DNA from: Paenibacillus auburnensis
Lineage (GTDB): Bacteria > Bacillota > Bacilli > Paenibacillales > Paenibacillaceae
NCBI RefSeq assembly: GCF_927798115.1
Contig: NZ_CAKMMG010000001.1
Span: 2,415,529-2,479,528 of the forward strand
Direction: 5' to 3'
Length of the DNA: 64,000 nt
Of the stretch, positions 35,274-42,957 are shown piece by piece (position 1 is the first letter of the stretch; each line of letters starts with the position of its first letter). The notes under the pieces were generated by a model that was given only the letters and a program-made list of their open reading frames with translations, had not been told where the DNA came from and made no database searches. The position numbers and the translations under genes are program-made.

Positions 35274-36488
35274 TTATTTATTACCCGGGAGGGCTGTCGC
35301 CGAAGCGTCCGGCGAAGCTGACGGCGCCCCGGCAGCTCCAGCATCCGGAACCGTGTATACCTTGGAAACTTCGGAGCCATCCTTCAAGGTTACATACGTA
35401 AACTGGAGGCTGTCCTCCGACCAAGTACCGGATACCCAGGTGCCTTCCAGCGGAAGCGAGGTTACCGCGGTCCGTTCTTCCTGAAGGCCGCTTGACGGAA
35501 CGCTGTAGATTACCAGCTGCTGTCCGGCAAGCTCGGCAGAATACTTTCCGTCCGGTGAGGTCCAGGGGGACTGGGCTTTCAGCATAGGCAGCAGCCCCAT
35601 CGTCCCAGCCTCTTCAGCCGCCGGAGTCTGCTCAACATCCTGCGCCGGTGCTGAATTGTCTGCAGCCGTATCCTCCTCATTAAAAATCCGGGCGTCCTGA
35701 GCACTCATATTGCCGCCGCCGCTTTTGATGTCAGACCGGGGGGCCGGAGTAGCCTGTTCACTGTTACGGGTAACTGACGTGCTCCGCTTTGCCGAAGCGG
35801 GTCCCTCGCTCACAGCAGGGCCTGCTTTTGTAGCTTCCGCTGCCGGTCCGGCATCTATCGTAGCCGGAGCCGCACTGTCAGCTGCTCCACCATCAACTGT
35901 TCCACTGTCGCCTGCGCCGGCGGATTCAGAGAGTTGAGCGTTAGGCGCAGCAGCGTTATCCGCATTCTCTTTCGTTGCTGTATCCGAATTCCCCGTTGTC
36001 ATCTTGCTCATGGTTTCATTGCTTCCAGCCATATCAGCCGCCTGGTTCAATGATTGCTCCACATCTGCCGCCGGCATGCTGTCCGGCATATTAAAGATGG
36101 CAATCACCAGAATAATCGCTGCAGCAACTGCGCCAATGCCTGTCCGCGCAGCCATGGAAGCTGCTCTGGAGGTTCCTTTGACTGTTTTGCCATGCGTACC
36201 TTTGCGTGTCATTGGAATGACTTTAGTGTCCTCCGAAGCTGCTGCATCCTCCGCTTGAACACCAAGATCAATCTTCTCAAGCTGAGGCATAATTGAATCA
36301 ACCAGGCTGAAAGGAGGCTTAACATCCGGCAGCTGTTCCAATTGTTCGGAGAGCAGAGTCAACCGATTAAAGACTTCCGCGCAAGAAGGACAATTGTCGA
36401 TATGCCGATACATCTCTATAGTTTCATCTGGACTGAGATCATGATCCAAATAACGGTGCATCCATTCTATCACCTCCGTGCACTTCAT
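35274..36488 (-). CDS. Zinc-finger (zf-HC2) transmembrane anti-sigma factor, module 2
   Basis: 404 residues. The N-terminal ZAS-type motif is H29-x3-C33-x2-C36 with an upstream Cys3. A membrane segment lies near residues 118-136 (GIGAVAAAIILVIAIFNM). The extracytoplasmic part is long and low in complexity (Ala, Ser, Asp, Pro, Thr), ending in a small folded domain around LAGQQLVIYSVPSSG and TSLPLEGTWVSGTWSEDSLQF. The ATG overlaps the sigma stop as ATGA, so the pair is translationally coupled. Release of the sigma factor probably involves regulated proteolysis or redox change at the zinc site; the signal is unknown. Confidence 0.9.
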   Translation of the reverse strand: MKCTEVIEWMHRYLDHDLSPDETIEMYRHIDNCPSCAEVFNRLTLLSEQLEQLPDVKPPFSLVDSIMPQLEKIDLGVQAEDAAASEDTKVIPMTRKGTHGKTVKGTSRAASMAARTGIGAVAAAIILVIAIFNMPDSMPAADVEQSLNQAADMAGSNETMSKMTTGNSDTATKENADNAAAPNAQLSESAGAGDSGTVDGGAADSAAPATIDAGPAAEATKAGPAVSEGPASAKRSTSVTRNSEQATPAPRSDIKSGGGNMSAQDARIFNEEDTAADNSAPAQDVEQTPAAEEAGTMGLLPMLKAQSPWTSPDGKYSAELAGQQLVIYSVPSSGLQEERTAVTSLPLEGTWVSGTWSEDSLQFTYVTLKDGSEVSKVYTVPDAGAAGAPSASPDASATALPGNK

Positions 36489-37036
36489 CCTGATACACCA
36501 CCTTTCTGATACTCCTGAAGTCTATTCTGCAGCTGCTGCCGGGCCCGGAACAGGTAGGATTTCACCGTGTTCAGCGGCAGGTCCAGACAGTCTGCAATCT
36601 CGTTGTAAGAAAAATCCTGTAAATACCGCAGTACAATCACCGTCCGGTGATGCTCCGGCAACTGTTCGATTGCCTCGCGGATATCCTCCGCCAGATAACC
36701 GGACATGACTTCGCGCTCTACGTTATGTTTATTATCCTGGAACACCATCTCGTGCTCATCGATAGAAACGGTAGGCTTCGTTCTCCTGAATTTGTCAATG
36801 CAAATGTTGGTCACGATCCGCTGAACCCATGTTTTGAATTGGGCCTTCTCTTCATAGGAACCAATTTTGGTATACACTCTGATGAGCGCTTCCTGTGAGG
36901 CATCCAGAGCGTCCTGTTCATTATGCAAAATGTAGAAGGCCGTCTTATACACATGTCCTTCAATTTCCCGCAATAGGGTGATTAGAGCGTCGCGATCGCC
37001 CGCTTGAGCGGCTCTGATGAGTCCCTGCTCCACCAC
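36485..37036 (-). CDS. ECF-type sigma factor, module 2 (SigW-like group)
   Basis: 183 residues. Region 2 is FYILHNEQDALDASQEALIRVY, with the -10-recognising helix KTWVQRIVTNICIDKFRR. The region 4 helix-turn-helix is FSYNEIADCLDLPLNTVKSYLFRAR. The start is a GTG at 37036 after AGGGGG, with a second GTG next to it. It resembles the SigW/SigV cell-envelope group by eye. The following gene encodes its zinc anti-sigma factor. Confidence 0.9.
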   Translation of the reverse strand: MVEQGLIRAAQAGDRDALITLLREIEGHVYKTAFYILHNEQDALDASQEALIRVYTKIGSYEEKAQFKTWVQRIVTNICIDKFRRTKPTVSIDEHEMVFQDNKHNVEREVMSGYLAEDIREAIEQLPEHHRTVIVLRYLQDFSYNEIADCLDLPLNTVKSYLFRARQQLQNRLQEYQKGGVSG

Positions 37037-37065
37037 GAAGGTTCCCCCTCTCTATGCAATCTTAC

Positions 37066-37093
37066 TGACGCGCAAGACTGCGAATTTGTTGCA
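37066..37093 (-). promoter_or_regulatory. Candidate ECF promoter, module 2
   Basis: On the minus strand TGCAAC (37093-37088) is followed after 17 bases by CGTCA (37070-37066), close to the Bacillus ECF pattern TGAAAC-N16-CGTC. It lies about 30 bases before the sigma start. Motif-only inference. Confidence 0.35.
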
Positions 37094-37304
37094 AGCCTGT
37101 AATCAATATTTTAAGAATACCAAACTTTACATGTTACGTCTTGGAGACCCATTGGTTCCGTCCGGAAACCGTCAATAATCCTTACTAAGCATACAAGGGA
37201 AGCGCCCAATCTTCAAATATTCTTTTACAGAAGTTTATTACAAAATTGAAATCAAATAAGGGCCGCCTCCGCAGCAGATTTCGCTACACTGGAGACAGCC
37301 CGGA

Positions 37305-37544
37305 TTATCGATATAGTATGGAAGCACACAGCATCAATACTGCGTAATTGTCCTTGGAGTCATCATCCACTACATACATTTCACCCTGTTCAAAAATATG
37401 CGGATTATTATAATTCCGGTGCAATTTATACATCTTACCGGCAGTCACCCGGCAGCCGCGCACAGCGGACAGAATCTGCACATATTCGGCTTCTTCTTCA
37501 TTTAAGGTCCGGTACAGCGTCCTATGATCATCATTCCCGCGCAT
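37305..37544 (-). CDS. Small protein of unknown function, 79 residues
   Basis: The ATG at 37544 has AAAGGAG five bases upstream. The product (MRGNDDHRTLYRTLNEEEAEY ... CASILYR) is soluble, acidic at the start, and contains ILSAVRGCRVTAGKMYKLHR, followed by a beta-rich C-terminal half (EMYVVDDDSKDNYAVLML). It resembles no family I know. It stands alone between the sigma module and the KDPG aldolase gene. Confidence 0.65.
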   Translation of the reverse strand: MRGNDDHRTLYRTLNEEEAEYVQILSAVRGCRVTAGKMYKLHRNYNNPHIFEQGEMYVVDDDSKDNYAVLMLCASILYR

Positions 37545-37672
37545 GACGGCTCCTTTCTTAGATCAGAGACATTCTTCAGAGCTTAAGCATGTTCTTCAAT
37601 GCCTTCTCTGTAAGTATTGCCCTGATCTGAGGGAAAACCATCATTTAGCTTCATTTAGATGTAGGAATTTCA

Positions 37673-37711
37673 CAAAAAAACTGCCTGGACGCTAAGTGCG
37701 GCCAAGCAGTA
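37673..37711 (-). terminator. Terminator after the KDPG aldolase gene
   Basis: ACTGCcTGG (37680-37688) pairs with CCAaGCAGT (37702-37710), followed on the minus strand by seven T. Confidence 0.82.
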
Positions 37712-37756
37712 ATGGGATTTCTGCAAATGTACATGATCAGAGGCTGAAGCCAGTGA

Positions 37757-38398
37757 TTACGCGCCTTTAATCTCTTTAAACTTAGCTACATACTGCGCAG
37801 CCAGCTCAGTGATCTGGTCGTAGCGGCCTTCCTTGGCCGGAGCGGTCAGGTTGCCGCCGATGCCTACTGCGATGCAGCCGTTCGCAATCCATTTCTCCAT
37901 ATTGTTCAGATCCACACCGCCTGTAGGCATGATGTTGACATGCGGCATCGGGCCTTTGACTGCTTTGACATAATCAGGTCCGAAGGCGCTGCCCGGGAAC
38001 AGCTTCAGTACGTCTACGCCCAGCTTCAGCGCTTCCTTCATTTCATTCAGCGTCATACAGCCCGGCATGTAAGGAATCCCGTAAAGATTGCACATCTTGG
38101 CAGTATCTTCTTCAAAAGAAGGGCTGACCACAAACTCCGATCCGGCTAGAATGGCAATTCTAGCTGTAAGGGGGTCGAGTACTGTACCTGCACCAATTAC
38201 TGCACGGCTGCTGTATTCGGCTACCAGGCGCTTGATCGCCACATCTGCATCCGGAGTCGTAAAGGTAACCTCAATGTTGTTCAGTCCGCCCTCGATACAG
38301 GCAGCTGACATTTTATAAGCATCGTCGGCATTATCCGCACGGATAACCGCGACTACACCAACAGATGAGATGTTTTGCAAAACTTTTATTTTCTTCAT
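37757..38398 (-). CDS. eda: KDPG/KHG aldolase (2-dehydro-3-deoxyphosphogluconate aldolase)
   Basis: 213 residues of the class I aldolase (alpha/beta)8 fold. Catalytic residues are Glu43 (NIEVTFTTPDA) and the Schiff-base Lys132 (VDVLKLFPGS), followed by the phosphate-binding MPTGGVDLNN. It cleaves 2-keto-3-deoxy-6-phosphogluconate to pyruvate and glyceraldehyde 3-phosphate. It diverges from the gene for KDG kinase, which makes its substrate, across a 355-base region; a LacI-type regulator gene follows the kinase. GGAGAGGAAG precedes the ATG. Confidence 0.94.
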   Translation of the reverse strand: MKKIKVLQNISSVGVVAVIRADNADDAYKMSAACIEGGLNNIEVTFTTPDADVAIKRLVAEYSSRAVIGAGTVLDPLTARIAILAGSEFVVSPSFEEDTAKMCNLYGIPYMPGCMTLNEMKEALKLGVDVLKLFPGSAFGPDYVKAVKGPMPHVNIMPTGGVDLNNMEKWIANGCIAVGIGGNLTAPAKEGRYDQITELAAQYVAKFKEIKGA

Positions 38399-38463
38399 GA
38401 TTTAACTTCCTCTCCTAATAAAAAATAGATTCCATTGCAAAAATCAAAAGCATTAAATATTAT

Positions 38464-38485
38464 TTTAGATAAACTATTTTATCTA
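38464..38485. promoter_or_regulatory. Palindromic operator candidate in the eda/kdgK divergent region
   Basis: TTAGATAA-actatt-TTATCTAA is a perfect inverted repeat with 8-bp arms, 66 bases before the eda start. A related half-site TTATCTA lies at 40947-40953, upstream of the lacI-type gene. It lacks the central CG usual for LacI operators, so the binding protein is uncertain. Confidence 0.5.
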
Positions 38486-38589
38486 ATTTACTAACACACT
38501 CATAAATACTTCTATGGAAATAGTAATAATAATACCGTTAACAGTCAATAAGTTTTTATACAAATCTGCTGACTCCGTTAAAAAAACCG

Positions 38590-38619
38590 CGAAAAACCTT
38601 ACCCACAAAGGGTTTTTCG
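38590..38619. promoter_or_regulatory. Inverted repeat in the kdgK upstream region
   Basis: CGAAAAACC (38590-38598) pairs with GGTTTTTCG (38611-38619) over a 12-base loop, 135 bases before the kdgK start. It could be an operator or a leader hairpin. The whole divergent region (38399-38753) is AT-rich and encodes nothing else. Confidence 0.4.
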
Positions 38620-38753
38620 ATCAAATATATTATTATTCACAAAATTCTCCCTGCGGAATGAGTAATGTCTTATTGTACAAAACCGATTTATATGATAATT
38701 TCAAATTACTAATCAATATACAGGGCTTTGTATTACCCTGAGGAGGAATATTA

Positions 38754-39707
38754 ATGAGTAAACAACTGAACGCCGTCACCTTCGGAGAACCGATGGCGAT
38801 GTTTTATGCCAATGAGACAGGCCCGCTGCATGAGGTCACCTCATTCTCTAAGGCACTGGCCGGAGCAGAGAGCAATGTAGCAACCGGACTGTCGCGTCTG
38901 GCCCACAAGACCGGATACGTAACCAAGCTTGGTGAAGATAACTTCGGCCAATTCATCGCCATGGCCTTGAACAAAGAGGGCATTGACACTGACAGCATCA
39001 CTTATACCAAAGAATTCTCAACCGGAATGCTGATCAAATCCAAGGTGCTTACCGGCGATCCCAAGGTAGAATATTTCCGCAAAAATTCCGCTGCCTCCAA
39101 GCTTAGCCTGGCTGATTTTGATGAAAGCTATTTTGCATCCGCAGGCCATCTGCATGTAACCAGCATTTCTTCGGCCCTTTCGAAGTCCTGCCATGAATTC
39201 TCCCTGCACGCGATGGAATTTATGAAAAAGAACGGCAAAACCGTTTCCCTGGACCCGAATCTGCGTCCAACCCTTTGGCCAGACACAGAGACGATGGTAA
39301 ATACGATCAATGATCTCGCTACACGCTGCGACTGGTTCCTGCCGGGCCTTAGCGAAGGCAAAATTCTGACCGGCCTGGAGACACCGGAGGAAATCGCCGG
39401 TTACTATCTGCAGCGGGGAGTATCGCTTGTGGTGATTAAGCTGGGCCCGGAAGGCGCTTATTATAAAACGGCCACCGGAGAAGAAGGTTATGTGAACGGC
39501 TTCAAGGTGAAAGAGGTCGTTGATACGGTAGGAGCCGGGGATGGATTCGCCGTTGGTGTGATCAGCGCAATGCTTGAACAGCTTACCGTAGCCGAAGCTG
39601 TGAAACGCGGCAATGCAATCGGCGCACTGGCGGTTATGTCTCCCGGAGATATGGATGGTCTGCCAACCCGTGAAGGATTGGAACAATTCATGAATGCCAG
39701 CGTTTAG
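38754..39707 (+). CDS. kdgK: 2-keto-3-deoxygluconate kinase (PfkB family)
   Basis: 317 residues. PfkB family motifs are the N-terminal AGAESNVATGLSRLAHKTGYVTKLGEDNFG and the ATP/catalytic signature DTVGAGDGFAVGV near the C-terminus. The enzyme phosphorylates 2-keto-3-deoxygluconate to KDPG, the substrate of the divergently encoded aldolase. GAGGAGG precedes the ATG. It is followed by a bidirectional terminator and then, convergently, the LacI-type regulator. Genes for making KDG from uronates or gluconate are not in this window. Confidence 0.9.
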   Translation: MSKQLNAVTFGEPMAMFYANETGPLHEVTSFSKALAGAESNVATGLSRLAHKTGYVTKLGEDNFGQFIAMALNKEGIDTDSITYTKEFSTGMLIKSKVLTGDPKVEYFRKNSAASKLSLADFDESYFASAGHLHVTSISSALSKSCHEFSLHAMEFMKKNGKTVSLDPNLRPTLWPDTETMVNTINDLATRCDWFLPGLSEGKILTGLETPEEIAGYYLQRGVSLVVIKLGPEGAYYKTATGEEGYVNGFKVKEVVDTVGAGDGFAVGVISAMLEQLTVAEAVKRGNAIGALAVMSPGDMDGLPTREGLEQFMNASV

Positions 39708-39746
39708 GAAATTGCGAATATCCGGCACCGCAGAAATAGTATGACA

Positions 39747-39797
39747 ACAAAAAGAGCAGCGTTCCCCGTTATTGAGGGATCACTGCTCTTTGTTTTT
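39747..39797. terminator. Bidirectional terminator between kdgK and the lacI-type gene
   Basis: AAAGAGCAG (39751-39759) pairs with CTGCTCTTT (39783-39791) around an inner TCCC/GGGA pairing, with T-rich sequence on the right and A-rich on the left. Confidence 0.85.
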
Positions 39798-39845
39798 GAC
39801 CATTGGAGGTAGAACAAGTTGTTACCGGCGGAGATATAAACCGGT

Positions 39846-40871
39846 TTATTCCGCTGCTGACGGCGGCTGTACCGACTGGCCCAGCTGGAGTGCAGGCGGA
39901 AAACGGTACGTAATCGGGACGGCGGCATCCTGATCCTCAATCAATGAGAGCATCAGCTTCGCCGCCTGCATTCCCATCTCATAAGCCGGCTGGCGGATCG
40001 TCGTGATGGCCGGATTGTATATCCGGGCAAACTCAGCATCGTCTATGCCGATGACGGACAGACGGCTCGGGATGGCAATGGAGTGACGGTTCGCATACTT
40101 GAGAATTTCGCCCAGCACCAGGTCGTTGGCGGCGAGTAGCGCTGTGGGAGGCTGCGGGTGGCGCAGCAAATCATCGAGCGCAGCGGAGATCTCTTCCCGC
40201 GGCACGCTGCGCATGTACCGGTCATTCAGCGGCAGACCAGCTTCCTCCATTGCCTTTTTGTAGCCGCTCATTCTTTCCTTTCGCGGTGTAATTGCATGCG
40301 GCCCAAGCGGCAGCGAAAGAATCGCAATCGCCTCATGACCGTGGCGCGTCAGCTCCTTAACCGCTGTCTTGACGGCCATTTCATTATCCAGCAGCAGACT
40401 CTGGGTCGTTACCCCCTCCACCAGCCGGTCCATGAAAACAAGCGGATATTCCGCATCAATTAACTTACTATAAGCTGAAGACTGATCGCCTGTAGGGAAA
40501 ATAATCAACCCGTCCACCTGGCGCGCGATTAACGTTTCCACATAAGTATTCTCTTTATCAGCGTTCTCATCGGCATTGCAGATAATGACCTGAATGCCGC
40601 GCAGTGACAGCTCATTTTCGATCGCCCGGATGCACTGGATGGACAAGGAATAGTCGATATTCGCTACAATAATCCCGACCATATGGGTACGGTTCTGCTT
40701 GAGGCTGCGGGCCAGGCCGTTCGGCTGATAGTTCAGCTCCTCGATCACATCGGCAATCCGGTTCTTCGTGGCCTCGCTCATATATTTAAACCGTTTATTC
40801 AAAAATTGCGAGACTGTGCTTTTGGACACTCCCGCTTTTTGGGCGACATCCTCAATCGTTAATTTCTTCAT
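39846..40871 (-). CDS. LacI-family regulator, probable KdgR
   Basis: 341 residues. The N-terminal helix-turn-helix is LTIEDVAQKAGVSKSTVSQFLNKRF, with the LacI hinge helix NGLARSLKQNRTHMVGIIV. The periplasmic-binding-like sensor domain follows, with TALLAANDLVLGEILKY and VIGIDDAEFARIYNPAITTIRQP. The ligand is probably KDG or a related sugar acid, because the gene is convergent with kdgK beside eda, as with KdgR in B. subtilis. The effector is not shown by sequence. GGAGCGG precedes the ATG. Confidence 0.88.
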   Translation of the reverse strand: MKKLTIEDVAQKAGVSKSTVSQFLNKRFKYMSEATKNRIADVIEELNYQPNGLARSLKQNRTHMVGIIVANIDYSLSIQCIRAIENELSLRGIQVIICNADENADKENTYVETLIARQVDGLIIFPTGDQSSAYSKLIDAEYPLVFMDRLVEGVTTQSLLLDNEMAVKTAVKELTRHGHEAIAILSLPLGPHAITPRKERMSGYKKAMEEAGLPLNDRYMRSVPREEISAALDDLLRHPQPPTALLAANDLVLGEILKYANRHSIAIPSRLSVIGIDDAEFARIYNPAITTIRQPAYEMGMQAAKLMLSLIEDQDAAVPITYRFPPALQLGQSVQPPSAAE

Positions 40872-40894
40872 TTTTCCGCTCCACTCTGCCTAAA

Positions 40895-40940
40895 TAAAAA
40901 AGCCATACCTTTGATATTATCAAAAGTATAGCTTTTTTTT
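40895..40940. terminator. Terminator after module 3, upstream of the lacI-type gene
   Basis: AAAGCcATACcTTTGAT (40900-40916) pairs with ATCAAAaGTATaGCTTT, giving a long stem with eight T on the right and an A/T run on the left. It separates the anti-sigma gene ending at 40992 from the lacI-type gene. Confidence 0.82.
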
Positions 40941-40991
40941 AGTAAATTATCTAGTAATCAATTATCGGAGCTACAGGTTATACGGAATTGG

Positions 40992-42167
40992 TTAGTACTG
41001 CGGCTCATACTTTACACCGTATTCTTCAAGCCACCAGTCGTAGAGCCATTGCTGGCCAAGCGGCAGCGTGAATTCAGGTGAGCGTTTCTCGCCGTTTACT
41101 TCATAGTGTGCAGTTAAGATCTTACTTTGGAGCAAAGTATTCAAGTCGCTGTCTGCAAACGAGGTCGTTATTTTAGCACCTGAATCCTTTTGATCTATAG
41201 TGATCTCTCCCGTAAGCACCTGCGATTCGCCGGATTCGAGATTATACAGCTTGTTATGGGTAACCCACTTCTCATTATCGCCGGGGGTATAGTACACCAG
41301 CAGCAATTCCTCATGCTCCAGGTCGATAGAGATTAATGACTTGTAGTATCCATATTCCTTTTCAAAAGTCAATATCTCTCTTGGCGTTACAGTTGCTCCC
41401 GCAGCTGCCTTTTGCACATCAAGGACAGACAGCTTCGCTTTGGAATGATTGGCGATTCCTTGCCCTAAGGTATATGTGCTGCTGAACAAAACGGCATACT
41501 TCCCGGCACCATAAATCCCGCCCAGGTTATAGTATGTCTGTGCCCCACCGGCATAAAGCGGGAAGGTATAGATGCGTTTGGCTGATGCAGCCGACAGCTC
41601 AGGGTGACCTTTGGGAGTCAGATAAAGCGAATATGGTTCTGTGTTATGTGTATATTTTGGCTTCATGTAGTCCACCATCGGCGGAGGAGGTGACCAGACA
41701 ATCCCTTCCACGGTTTCAGCAGCGTAAGCCAGAATCTTATTCCGGTCCAGCGGCAAAGGCATGTAATACTTCTGTCCCCTGATTTCGAACTCTGCCGAAC
41801 CAACAGGCGGGTTATAATCCTTCGCAGCTGCTGAAGGAGCAGGCACGGCCGATGGCTGCACCGCAGAAGCTGTAGATTTACCGAACAAGGAGGCAATCTG
41901 GCCAGCGTAATCGCCCTTGCCGAAGCTTCCAAGCGGCCAGACCAGAACACCGAGCAACAGGAGGGCTGATACCCCGGCGATACTGAGGCTTTTGCGTGAA
42001 AAGAATCCTCTGCCTGTTCCAGCGCGGCTTTCGGCTGCCAGCTCGATCCGGGCCATTAGCTCCGGGGTGAAGCCGTCTTCCTGAAACGGACCGCGTCCGG
42101 CCTGACGGTACCATTCAGGCTTTTGATCTGACGTGTTTGCTGAGTTCTCAAACTGTTTGTTCTTCAT
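40992..42167 (-). CDS. Membrane protein, probable anti-sigma factor of module 3
   Basis: 391 residues. The cytoplasmic N-terminus of about 60 residues lacks a zinc-finger motif; one membrane segment follows (SIAGVSALLLLGVLVWPLG), and then a large extracytoplasmic domain of about 300 residues. I do not recognise the outer domain. The ATG overlaps the stop of the sigma gene as ATGA. Coupling, topology and position make it the likely anti-sigma factor, but this is inference; its N-terminal FTPELMARIELAAESRAG helix would be the sigma-binding part. Confidence 0.65.
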   Translation of the reverse strand: MKNKQFENSANTSDQKPEWYRQAGRGPFQEDGFTPELMARIELAAESRAGTGRGFFSRKSLSIAGVSALLLLGVLVWPLGSFGKGDYAGQIASLFGKSTASAVQPSAVPAPSAAAKDYNPPVGSAEFEIRGQKYYMPLPLDRNKILAYAAETVEGIVWSPPPPMVDYMKPKYTHNTEPYSLYLTPKGHPELSAASAKRIYTFPLYAGGAQTYYNLGGIYGAGKYAVLFSSTYTLGQGIANHSKAKLSVLDVQKAAAGATVTPREILTFEKEYGYYKSLISIDLEHEELLLVYYTPGDNEKWVTHNKLYNLESGESQVLTGEITIDQKDSGAKITTSFADSDLNTLLQSKILTAHYEVNGEKRSPEFTLPLGQQWLYDWWLEEYGVKYEPQY

Positions 42168-42703
42168 CGCTTTTCCTCCTCCTCCAGCGCCTTTCTCACT
42201 TTGTCTCTGGCCCGCGACAGCCGGGATTTGACCGTTCCTTCGGCCACACCGAGCAGTAGAGCCATTTCCGTGGTGGACAACCCCTGCTGAATCTCCAGCA
42301 CCAGCACTTCCCTGTGCTTATCCGGCAGCTCCATAATCAGTTCCCAGATCCTGCTTACATACTGGTTGCTGATCGCTTCCTTCTCTGCAGACATCGCTTG
42401 GCGCATATCCTGCTCGTTCCCAAGCGGGGCGAACCTGCGCCAAAAGCTGCTCCGTCTCCAGCTGAATGCCGTATTGCGGGTAATCGTCAGCAGCCAGGTT
42501 TTCAGGGAGGCGTTTCCGCGGTATTTTCCGATGCTCCGGTAGGCTTTCAGGAACACCTCCTGGCTGATGTCATTCGCCTGCTCGCGGCTGCGTGTCAGAA
42601 AAAACGCATAATGCCACACATCCGAGCCGTACGTCTCCATCATCTCCCGCAGCGTCATGGACGGTGCATAAGCCACGGCATAAGGTAATTCTTCACTGTG
42701 CAT
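42164..42703 (-). CDS. ECF-type sigma factor, module 3
   Basis: 179 residues from the ATG at 42703, which has AGGTGA eight bases upstream; the frame is open to 42736. Region 2 is FFLTRSREQANDISQEVFLKAYRSIGKYRG, with SLKTWLLTITRNTAFSWRR. The region 4 helix-turn-helix is LSTTEMALLLGVAEGTVKSRLSRARDKV. A membrane protein gene overlaps its stop. A GGAACC-type promoter candidate lies 26-51 bases upstream. Confidence 0.88.
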   Translation of the reverse strand: MHSEELPYAVAYAPSMTLREMMETYGSDVWHYAFFLTRSREQANDISQEVFLKAYRSIGKYRGNASLKTWLLTITRNTAFSWRRSSFWRRFAPLGNEQDMRQAMSAEKEAISNQYVSRIWELIMELPDKHREVLVLEIQQGLSTTEMALLLGVAEGTVKSRLSRARDKVRKALEEEEKR

Positions 42704-42728
42704 GTTCTCCCTCACCTCTCGCCCAATA

Positions 42729-42754
42729 AGACTCATCAGGCTGCAAATGGTTCC
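42729..42754 (-). promoter_or_regulatory. Candidate ECF promoter, module 3
   Basis: On the minus strand GGAACC (42754-42749) is followed after 16 bases by GTCT (42732-42729), a spacing and motif pair common at self-regulated ECF promoters. Motif-only inference. Confidence 0.35.
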
Positions 42755-42957
42755 CTAAATTTTCCTATACTCTATGTAAATATCTGAATAGACCAGTAAT
42801 GCCGTAATACTTAATAAAAACTTACCTCTCCGGTACCGGTCAGCAGAGCGCTGGCGAATCAGGCGGGGACCCAGTGACAAACCTTACCAGCATAATAACA
42901 GCAATTCCAGCTACAGGGTACAGGGAAATATGCATGCAATTGATGGGTGCCAGGTGC

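Noticed and set aside
35048..35380. A 110-codon minus-strand frame downstream of the zinc anti-sigma gene, considered as a yqzM-like gene
   Set aside because: It runs through a terminator and overlaps the anti-sigma gene end; it does not resemble YqzM.
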